From Candidatus Babeliales bacterium (GTDB lineage Bacteria > Babelota > Babeliae > Babelales > RVW-14): DNA of 64,000 bases. Positions 35,967 through 44,400 of this stretch are shown here, piece by piece. Positions within the stretch are counted from its first letter, which is position 1, and each line of letters starts with the position of its first letter. The stretch spans positions 124,001 through 188,000 of the forward strand of contig JAIEPG010000008.1 in the NCBI GenBank assembly GCA_019749895.1, in the 5' to 3' direction. The notes below the pieces were generated by a model. That model made no database searches and was not told where the DNA came from. It worked only from the letters and a program-made list of their open reading frames with translations. The position numbers and the translations under genes are program-made.

Positions 35967-36340
35967 CTGCAAATTTTCCTCTTCACTGTTGTTAATACTT
36001 TTTCCGCCATTATTATAGCTTCTTCAGCACTTTTTCTATCAACATAAAAATAATCATTTGGATATCGTGAATCTTGACCATAAGAATTCAAATTTTTACT
36101 TTCTTCATTGAGAAACATAAGATCTGAATCAAGAGCTACGCAACGCACCAAAAGCAATCCAAGATCGTGCGTTTTGGGAATAGGAAGTTGAGCGAGAACA
36201 ATAAAAGCTTTCAAAGCTTTTTCTGCACATTGATGAGTATGATAGACTGAACAATCAAACGTTTCGTCATCATCAGACAATTTTTTAGAAGCTTTTAAAT
36301 CGTTCGATGCCTTTCTAAGCCAATCTTTAACTCCTGGCAT
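35957..36340 (-). CDS. HEPN-domain protein
   Basis: 127 aa. PF05168-type HEPN: WLRKASNDLKASKKL (about 6-20), YHTHQCAEKALKAFIVLAQL (about 33-52), PKTHDLGLLL (about 55-64) and DSRYPNDYF near residue 91. HEPN proteins paired with minimal nucleotidyltransferases form toxin-antitoxin modules in which HEPN is often an RNase; the usual R-x4-6-H catalytic motif is not evident here. It overlaps the upstream nucleotidyltransferase gene by 14 bp, so the pair is co-translated. Confidence 0.9.
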   Translation of the reverse strand: MPGVKDWLRKASNDLKASKKLSDDDETFDCSVYHTHQCAEKALKAFIVLAQLPIPKTHDLGLLLVRCVALDSDLMFLNEESKNLNSYGQDSRYPNDYFYVDRKSAEEAIIMAEKVLTTVKRKICRTS

Positions 36341-36647
36341 ATACTTGCTTCCCTCTATTTTTTACTTCATACGTCAATGAAGTTGCATCCTGACAGAATG
36401 TATCAAATTCTTGTTTTGTAAAAACAACAACATTTGTTGGTATACCTAAACTCAACAAAGCATCAAAGGCTTTATCGCCTCTTTGATAAACCTTTTTATC
36501 AGATGACTGAATCACAATCAAAAAATTAAGGTCATCATCCTCATCAGGAGTTCCCCAAGCATATTTGCCATAAAGGTAAATTTCTAGCGGATCATAGGCC
36601 TTGACAAGGCGTTGAGTTGCCTCTTGCACTGTTTCTTGTAAAATCAT
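36327..36647 (-). CDS. minimal nucleotidyltransferase (MNT) with altered active site
   Basis: About 106 aa from ATG 36647 (AAGGA five to six bases upstream; the frame extends further without a ribosome site). Small Pol-beta-type fold: YDPLEIYLYGKYAWGTPDED (about 18-37), then DDLNFLIVIQ. The canonical GS-x10-DxD motif reads GK...DLN, so the Ser is Lys and the second Asp is Asn. Partner of the HEPN protein; in characterised pairs this enzyme AMPylates the HEPN toxin. Here catalysis is doubtful. Confidence 0.85.
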   Translation of the reverse strand: MILQETVQEATQRLVKAYDPLEIYLYGKYAWGTPDEDDDLNFLIVIQSSDKKVYQRGDKAFDALLSLGIPTNVVVFTKQEFDTFCQDATSLTYEVKNRGKQVYARS

Positions 36648-36653
36648 AAGTAT

Positions 36654-36682
36654 CCTTTTTTTATGTTGATTGCGAACTGGAA
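36654..36682. repeat. direct repeat, right copy, 3' end of WD40 gene
   Basis: Contains the last codons of the WD40 gene and the region before the MNT ribosome site. Partner of 35918-35946; together they bracket about 707 bp that hold the HEPN/MNT pair. Confidence 0.8.
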
Positions 36683-38043
36683 CTTGACCCACCCGATTCA
36701 CGCATCACAGTTTCCACACGACCGTCGAAAGAAAGATAATAATCAAATGGAACAAGGTTGTGCTGCGGCCTATAGCGCCCCGTCATTTCACGCTGCTGCA
36801 GACCACGCAAAAGACCTGTTGGTAAAAAAGTAAGCGTTACCAATTCATAGTTACCTTCAAAAAGTGCTAAAAAAGTCAGCGTCTTACACATTACATGATC
36901 TACAAAATTCCAACAAATATTTCCACTAAGAACCATTCCCTCTGGCAAATGAACAGTCACCGATTTATTTGGAATTTCACTCGAAGCAATAGAAAGATAC
37001 GAACTACGTGCCTTTTCAGAATCATAACAAGCAGCAATTATCAAATTTGGCTCGCTAAAAAAATCCATAAAAAATATTAGGCTTTGATGATTTTGAAGCC
37101 GATCAATGGTATAAGTTTCCAACCCGGCAAGTTTTACCAAACTTACTGAACCATGAAGCAAACCATACAAAAGCCGATCATACCTTGTTGACAAAATACA
37201 CGGTACTCGATCACTTGAAAGACAAGGAACCAATCCTACAAATTTTTCTTTGAGAGAACTACTGCGAGGCTGTCCAATTTCCCATTCAAAAGATCGCACA
37301 CACGCATACTCTTCTGAAGCACAACACGCGGTAACAAAAGAAACGCCAGACAACGACTTTTGAAACGAAAAATGACGCAAGCCGCTATCACGGCAAATAA
37401 AAAGAGCTCTGCCTTCGTGCACTAAATTAGTAAATTGAGGAGCATTCAAACATTTGCTTTCTTTGCCCTCAAATGCCTGCATATCCCATAAAAAAACTGA
37501 AGAATTTGGATAAGCCAACCCAATAATTTTGCTATCGGCTGAAAAATCAATACACGACGCAACATCATCGTTGTAATCAAAATGATGGGAAATTTGGTAC
37601 GCTTGAGAATCATCATCAAACTTATAGATAGTCAGTGAATATTTGAACGAAGATGAAGAAAATTCCAAACTCAAATCTTCCATAGCCTCTTCCAGCTCAG
37701 CATCTTCGGGGCTCACAAAACGAGCTCGATCATGAATACAGGCAAGATAACGACCATTTGGCGAAAATTTGATTTTATAAACACCACAACCAGGTGGTAG
37801 CTCCGGCACCAAAGACCTGCATGGCTTGCCAGTTTGCGCATCAAAAAAGCGCAGTGTCGCACTTTCCCGCATTCCCACAACAAAAAGATTATTGACAGGC
37901 GAAAATGCAGCACAAGAAATATTTGAAAAGCGATCTCTGCTGCCAAGCAGCACACGATCCATTTTGACAGAAAAAGAATAGACAAGTCCTTGAGAAACAA
38001 AGCAAAATGCGATCAATGCAGTACGCACTATTTGTTTAATCAT
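36661..38043 (-). CDS. exported WD40-like beta-propeller protein
   Basis: 460 aa. Signal peptide (VRTALIAFCFVSQGLVYS), then WD40-type repeats: SCAAFSPVNNLFVVGMRESA..LRFFDAQTG, YKIKFSPNGRYLACIHD, CIDFSADSKIIGLAYPNSSV..LWDMQ, and weaker ones later. The second half is divergent and may complete a seven-bladed propeller. Ser-rich C-terminal tail (GGSSSSSQST). Likely a protein-interaction scaffold. It follows the giant-protein gene at 38062 by 18 bp on the same strand, so it may belong to that operon. Confidence 0.78.
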   Translation of the reverse strand: MIKQIVRTALIAFCFVSQGLVYSFSVKMDRVLLGSRDRFSNISCAAFSPVNNLFVVGMRESATLRFFDAQTGKPCRSLVPELPPGCGVYKIKFSPNGRYLACIHDRARFVSPEDAELEEAMEDLSLEFSSSSFKYSLTIYKFDDDSQAYQISHHFDYNDDVASCIDFSADSKIIGLAYPNSSVFLWDMQAFEGKESKCLNAPQFTNLVHEGRALFICRDSGLRHFSFQKSLSGVSFVTACCASEEYACVRSFEWEIGQPRSSSLKEKFVGLVPCLSSDRVPCILSTRYDRLLYGLLHGSVSLVKLAGLETYTIDRLQNHQSLIFFMDFFSEPNLIIAACYDSEKARSSYLSIASSEIPNKSVTVHLPEGMVLSGNICWNFVDHVMCKTLTFLALFEGNYELVTLTFLPTGLLRGLQQREMTGRYRPQHNLVPFDYYLSFDGRVETVMRESGGSSSSSQST

Positions 38044-38061
38044 TGTGTCACTCGCTGGTTA

Positions 38062-41000
38062 TTATTCGTTAACGCGCACTCCCCAATCACCCGGCACAAC
38101 CCAGGCGCCAGAAGCACTATCACGAACTATAATGCCAACGTTAAAATTTTTCTCAATATCAAGATCAAGTGCATCAGTAATCGAAGTGTCGTTGGCAACG
38201 CTGTCTTGTGTTGTAGTAGCAGAAACTGACGTAACACGCACAAAGTCGGTAGCTACTAAATCTTTTGGATTGGTATTAAACAGCAGCGCACCATCAGTTG
38301 CAAAGTTACTACGCAAGTCGTCGTACTGCACCAGTGGCCCACTAACTTGCTTGGTTACATTAGCACCGCGCTTGTCGATCATGCCCACTTTAATACCACC
38401 AGCAACCGTTGCATCTTCAAGCACCGCAAAGCGATAGATCTGCGTTACGATATCAGTTGGCGGCACTATTTCGTCTTTTTCATTTTGCTCAACAACCAAC
38501 GGATCTAACACCCGCTGGCCACGCGCAATAACATATAAATTACCCGGCACGCTTGGCACGCCGTTGCGGTTGCCAGAAAGATACTGCAATTGAATTTCTT
38601 GGTTACCCGCGCCAGCAACTGCCTGCAATGGTCCAAGATTAATCGACTGAAAAAGACCCAGTGACGTTGCAACAAAAATAATATCGCGATTATTACGATC
38701 ACGCGCCACCACTAAATCTGCCGCACGCGTAATTGGTAAGCTGCCGTTTGGTGTGCCATCAAGATTTCTGCGATACAGCGTTGTGTTAGTCAGCACGTAC
38801 AACGCGCCATTGCGTACTCTGCGCGTACCAGCATCATCATAAATTTGGTCAGGCAACGTAGCAACGCGTATCACCGGCCCTTTGATATCAGTAAGATTTG
38901 TTTGATCCCAAACACCAGCAGAAACATCAAGCAAACCCGCACCTTCGTTTGCGGGATCAGTTACAACTGCGCGCACCACGCCACGATAGCCACCAACAAA
39001 TAGCAATGATTGGCCCGTGGCAGGATCTGCGTCAGGTCGGTCAGCGTTTGGTGAGGCCATGCGATTAAACTGCTGCGTTATGGCAGCACAACTGAGCGGA
39101 GAGATCGCACTTAAAAGCTGGTCGCTCACCACATCAACATTCGTATTTTTTGCAAAAGCAGCCGTTGGCGCAAACTGACCATCAACAAAAGAACCTGTTT
39201 CAATCAGCCCAATCTCGCGCGAACCAATTGCAACCATCATTGAAAAGCGACCGCGATAAAAACTTGGTGTATTTTCGTCAAAATTAAAAAGTTGATGCAC
39301 GCCACCGCTGCCTGAAGAAAAATTTTCACCCAAAATGGTGCTGAGCAAACCAGCCTCGCTACCGCCGTGCAGCGCAACATCGCCCTTGCCCCAGGTGGTT
39401 ATTTGGCCGGTGTTGGGAATCATTGCCATGGTTGGGTCGTTGTCGTTGTGCGTGCCTAAAAAGTAAAATTGTCCGGTGGTTGTGTCCAACCCCGCGCCAT
39501 ACGCTTTTTGAACCGAACCCATCACGCGCTTTGCTGGTGTCCAGTCAACAATAAAACCAAGCTCGTTCAAAATGGCAGTCGACTGAAACATGCCAATGCT
39601 TTTATTATTAAAGCCGGCCATGGCCATAAACACCGACTCGCCCTGCACAAAAATATCTTCAATAAAAGCGCCCGGCACTGGTTCTTTCCCGCCAACGGTA
39701 ACTGCAGGGTGCGCTTTGAGCGGCATTTCGGCAATCTTGGTTGGCACATTGTACATATTGTTTGTGTAGTCAGTCACGCCCTGCGCATTAACTTTGGCTA
39801 CCGAGCCTTTTGTTTCTGGCTGTTCGTTAAGAATATCGCCAATCAACGGAATGGCGTACACGCGGTCTTGAATACTGCCGCCAAACAAAAAACCACCAAC
39901 AGCGAAAGGATCGTTACCCACAACGCCGTTAAAAATTAAATACGGCTTGCCGGCACTGGTGTGCATGGTTCTGATTGAACCAACTGAAAGTGTAATTTCG
40001 TCATCGCTATTATTTTGTGCCGTGCGCACGTTGCGCGGAGGCGGTGAGGTTCGCGGTGTTTTAGCATCAAAATAAAAACCAAGTGGCACATCAAGCGTGT
40101 TAACGCTTTCTTGCTTTACGGCGGTCTTTGCCGCCGTTCTATTGATGGTTACTTCTTGAGTAACTTTGTTATTAATAGCAAGATTTGCAGCAGCTGCTGT
40201 CCCACCAACAGGAGCAGCAGCAACAACTGCATCAACCGATTTTTTTAAAAAAGAAGCAGCTGGCAATGCAGCATAGTTCAGCGCTGTACCATCAGTATCT
40301 CGCACAACAAAAGTACCTGTACCCACACCAACCGGGGTTACCGCCTTTTTTACGTCTGCTGCTGTGGTCAGAATCGCATTTGCTGCCGCACGCTGCGCAA
40401 TAACATTATAAGCTGCCGCGTCGTTATCATGCGCTAAATTCGAATTTTTATAAAAATGATCTTTGGTTGGTTCAAAAACAATTGGATTCAACGTAAACGC
40501 ACTGCCTTTGCCGCCATTTGCCGTTGTGTCTACCAGGCCCATCACAAGGCCCATCACGCCGCCTTCTTTGTTATCGTCATTGCGGCTCATGTCAGAAAAA
40601 CCAACGTACAAACGCTCCAGCGTGTCGTCCCACCAGACCGAAGCATCATCACCAACCAACGCAGCGTCAATGAACGTATCACCGCCACCTTCGGCCAGAG
40701 CAACCAAACCCTCTGCCGATGTTAGCGTAATAAAAGCAGCTGGCGTAACATCAGTCGCATTAAAATTTAGTGGATCAAGTTGTTTGAAAAATGACACCGT
40801 TCCGGCTTCTTGCTTTTCTGAAAATTGTTTTGTTACCGCAACACCACGATTAACGCCAGCGACCGCACCAAAACTGGCAGCGGTAGCATCAGGAACCACC
40901 GCAAAAACATACTCTTGCCCGCCGGCAACACCTGCCAAAACCGTAGCAACATCTTTGCCAGCAGCGTCTTTGAGCGTTGCATTATCTTTTATACCTAACA

Positions 41001-41460
41001 TTTTGCTGCCATGAACAACATCAGTCACTACAAAAAATTGGTTACTTGTAGCAGGTGCCGTACCTTCTTGCGTTTCTGGTACCACAACCGGATAGGCTTT
41101 TTTGTACAGCGCCAACTGTTTTACTTTTTTTCCAAGCAAAGGGTTTGCTTGATCTTTCACGCTATTCAACGTTACCATTACTGGCGCTAAAGGCTCTATT
41201 TTTGCTGTTGAGTCAGCATGCTCTACCAAGCGCGCCAGCGCAAAATTAGTTTCATTTTGTGCAGCAGTCGTACTGGAAGCAGTTAGCGGCGCACCAGCAC
41301 CCAAAAAAAGCATGGCTTGGTCATCAACAAATGCATACGCCGTTTTATCAAAATAAACACTGGTCAGCGGCACGTCTGAAACGGTGGGAACATCTTTAAT
41401 AACAGCGCTTACAAAAGAGTAGGCAAACAACGTTGGTACAAAAAACAATTTCTTCATCAT
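38062..41460 (-). CDS. giant exported protein A (family with 41469 and 49625)
   Basis: About 1132 aa. The start codon is one of ATG 41466, 41460 or 41457; AAGGA spacing favours 41460 or 41457. Signal peptide (LFFVPTLFAYSFVSA). Family blocks in order: WWDDTLERLYVGFSDMSRND (about 275-294), RTMHTSAGKPYLIFNGVVG (about 496-514), IFVQGESVFMAMAG, MMVAIGSREIGLIETGSF (about 740-757), and the tail VVPGDWGVRVNE ending at the stop codon. The alternating hydrophobic strands and Asp/Gly turns suggest beta-propeller folds. An Ala/Val-rich insert separates the first two blocks. Starts 2-8 bp after giant protein B, so it is translationally coupled. Function unknown. Confidence 0.75.
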   Translation of the reverse strand: MMKKLFFVPTLFAYSFVSAVIKDVPTVSDVPLTSVYFDKTAYAFVDDQAMLFLGAGAPLTASSTTAAQNETNFALARLVEHADSTAKIEPLAPVMVTLNSVKDQANPLLGKKVKQLALYKKAYPVVVPETQEGTAPATSNQFFVVTDVVHGSKMLGIKDNATLKDAAGKDVATVLAGVAGGQEYVFAVVPDATAASFGAVAGVNRGVAVTKQFSEKQEAGTVSFFKQLDPLNFNATDVTPAAFITLTSAEGLVALAEGGGDTFIDAALVGDDASVWWDDTLERLYVGFSDMSRNDDNKEGGVMGLVMGLVDTTANGGKGSAFTLNPIVFEPTKDHFYKNSNLAHDNDAAAYNVIAQRAAANAILTTAADVKKAVTPVGVGTGTFVVRDTDGTALNYAALPAASFLKKSVDAVVAAAPVGGTAAAANLAINNKVTQEVTINRTAAKTAVKQESVNTLDVPLGFYFDAKTPRTSPPPRNVRTAQNNSDDEITLSVGSIRTMHTSAGKPYLIFNGVVGNDPFAVGGFLFGGSIQDRVYAIPLIGDILNEQPETKGSVAKVNAQGVTDYTNNMYNVPTKIAEMPLKAHPAVTVGGKEPVPGAFIEDIFVQGESVFMAMAGFNNKSIGMFQSTAILNELGFIVDWTPAKRVMGSVQKAYGAGLDTTTGQFYFLGTHNDNDPTMAMIPNTGQITTWGKGDVALHGGSEAGLLSTILGENFSSGSGGVHQLFNFDENTPSFYRGRFSMMVAIGSREIGLIETGSFVDGQFAPTAAFAKNTNVDVVSDQLLSAISPLSCAAITQQFNRMASPNADRPDADPATGQSLLFVGGYRGVVRAVVTDPANEGAGLLDVSAGVWDQTNLTDIKGPVIRVATLPDQIYDDAGTRRVRNGALYVLTNTTLYRRNLDGTPNGSLPITRAADLVVARDRNNRDIIFVATSLGLFQSINLGPLQAVAGAGNQEIQLQYLSGNRNGVPSVPGNLYVIARGQRVLDPLVVEQNEKDEIVPPTDIVTQIYRFAVLEDATVAGGIKVGMIDKRGANVTKQVSGPLVQYDDLRSNFATDGALLFNTNPKDLVATDFVRVTSVSATTTQDSVANDTSITDALDLDIEKNFNVGIIVRDSASGAWVVPGDWGVRVNE

Positions 41461-41468
41461 GCTCATCC

Positions 41469-44400
41469 TTATTCATTCACGCGCACACCAAACTCGCCCG
41501 GCACATACACCGCACCCGATGCCGAATCTTGTACCAGTCGTGCTTGCTGCAACGGCAAGCTTAAGCTGAGATCAAAGTCAATTTCTGTAAATTCGCCTGT
41601 TATTGGATCTTTTATAAACTTGCTGGACTCTGGACGCACCGGTATTGAATTAACAAAATTATCGCCACCAAAATGCTTGGTGCGCGCATACAAATCTAGC
41701 GGCCCCAAAAACTCTGCATCGGTTACCGGCTCTTCAAAAGAACCAACTTTAAAAAAATAATCGGTTTTCATACCGGCACTATCTACGTATGGTTCTTTAA
41801 TTTGCTTGATAGCGCCATCATTCACATTAAAGCGATAGCGCGCTAAAAACTCTTTATTTTTGTCCAAAGCAAAGGTATACAAATTGCCTTCGGCGGTAAA
41901 CACATTAACTTTTTTAGTCGCATCAGGCTGATTAACATCTTGCACCATGCGGTTGCCACGCGATTTTGCATAAAACTCAAACATGAGTGTTGGACCAAGA
42001 TCTTTTTGTAATGCCCAGGCAATTGTTTCGATAGTCATTGGCATTTTGTTTTTATAGTTATCAGTCAAGGTAGCAGGCGTGTTTGCATACAAACCACGTG
42101 TGGTTGCCAGCAGCAACGTTGTTTGATTATTGGCAAGGTTAATCGGCGCTACCGACCCACGCGCATCGCGCTTGAGCACCATGACATCAAAAAATTCATC
42201 AAGTTCGGAATCAAATAATTTTGTTCCTGCGCCATCAGTCGACTCAGAAATACTAGCAACTTTTACCAAGTTTGATTCTTTGATATGTGCCTGCGATCTG
42301 GTTACTGCATCTTGTTCAAAAATACTGCGACCACTCGTTTCGACCTTGGTCATATCAATGCGATAAAGAGCGTCACGCGTCAAAATGTATAAAAACTTAT
42401 TTTGGTCAGAAACAATGCGCCGCACATTTTTAAAAATATTTGTTGTCTTGCCAGTAGTAGTATCCAAACTCAACAATTGTAAGAAGCGCCAATTCTTGCC
42501 ACGAGGAAACGTTGCCGTGCCCGCGCTATTTGAAAATTTACTCAAACCAAGGCTTGCACGCGTATCCCAACCTTTGCCGGTAAAGCCTTGCGTAAATACC
42601 GCAACACCATGTTGGCCACCAACAAACAAGCGGCCGGTGTTGGCCGCAGCATCACTCAACGGCAGTTGAGCCACTTCAGCGCAGGTTATAGCACCAAGCT
42701 GGCCAAGAGCAACACTGGCACCATCAGCATCACTGGCACTAAAAATTCTTACCGACACTTCACTATTTGGATCACTGATAAAAGGCGCTGTTGGCGCAAA
42801 AACGTTATTAGCAAAACGACCAGTTTCAATGAGCGCAACACGGCCATGGCCAGTGGCAACCATCATGCCAAACTGTTCGTAGCGCAACTCTTGAGTTGCT
42901 GAATTTGGATCACGCTCTTTAAATCCGTACGTGTCTGGTGAAAAATCGTGCAGGCCTAGCACGCCGCCAACATCGGCAAATGCAGCGTCAAGCACTGCAG
43001 AAAGTGGTGCATCCATGGTTTGTGTGTCACTGTGCAAAGCATTGTCGCCCTTGCCCCACTCCGTCACGCGCACCGTGTTTATTTTTTTGTCAGCATCTTC
43101 TGTCACAAACCAAAAGTTACTTGTTTGATCATCAAAATCAAAACCATACACTTTGTCTGGTCGGCCCATTACGCGCTGCCATGGCGTCCAGGCACGAATC
43201 ATGCCCGTATCGTCGAACAATGCCTTGCTGGCAAAAATGCCCGCCTCGCCACGATGCTCAACATCGCGATCGCCAGCAACAGAAACATAAATGGTATCAC
43301 CGTGAACTTGAATGTCGGTAAGCGTTAGTTGTAAATCAAACGAAAGCAATTGAGGGTCAGCACCAACAATGTTGCGTTCTTGCGAATTCAAATGCATAGT
43401 TTTAACTTCTTGCAAAAAATCATTTCTGAACGTTCCTTCGTACGCTTGGTGCAACGCCCAGCCTGCGCCTGCATGAATCGCTCCGGCAGCGCCGCCATCT
43501 TTTGTATGCGCCGTCCCTTTTTTAGCTTTTTTCGCCGCTGCATTAAGAGTTGTTTTTGCCGAAACATCGCGAATTCTATCTGCAAGAATTGCCCCAGCTA
43601 TGCCACCCGCACTTGTTCCAACAACCTTGTTTGCAGCAACAGTAACCGGATTGGTAATACCAAGATCGGCCACACGTACTTGCACAGCATTTGCTGCAGT
43701 AACACGTTTATCGAACTTATAAACTTCTTCCAAAACTGTCGAAGCAATTGCGTTGGCAGTGTCTGGTGGATTTTGATTTTTTATTGCTGTTGTTGCTGTT
43801 TTGCGATTGCCAGAAACCAACCCATCAACTTCTGCAACTGCAACTTCAACATTCGTTCGAACCATTTCAAACGTTGGCGCAAAGTCAATTGGTTTAACAG
43901 CACTACTGGTTTTATCAAAAGCTCCAACCCAACCGTCGTCGGCCAACGGCACCGCATAAACCTGCGTACTCACGTTACGCGGATTATTAGTACGCGAACC
44001 AACACCGCCATTCACAATTAAATAACTTTTGCCCGTACTTGTGTGCATGGTACGCACCGCACGCGCACTGGCAAACAAATCCTCAGCTTTAGTATTTTTT
44101 TCGTAAAAACCGAGTATATATTTGTTAAAGTTGCCCGTATCCGCCGGAGTGCCTGGAGCATGATCGGGGTCACGATCATCAGCAAAAAGATATGCACTTG
44201 GGTTTTTAATAACAGGATAGAGCGTAATTTTTTGATTGGCGTCATCAACCTGACCAACCATCACCGAGCACACACCGCCAGATTTGTCTGTTACTGCGCC
44301 AATCTCGTGCCCGCGCGTTACATCAGACAAGCCAACATACAAACGCTGCAACGGCTCATCCCAAAACATATCAACATCAGCGCCAATGAGCGCACGCGTT

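Noticed and set aside
40463-41014. 183-aa plus-strand open frame inside giant gene A
   Set aside because: Antisense shadow with Ser/Pro/Ala-rich composition and no ribosome site.
43350-44021. 223-aa plus-strand open frame inside giant gene B
   Set aside because: Antisense shadow of the giant gene; composition (Asn, Cys, Phe, Ile-rich) is unlike a protein, and the minus frame has family-conserved blocks here.
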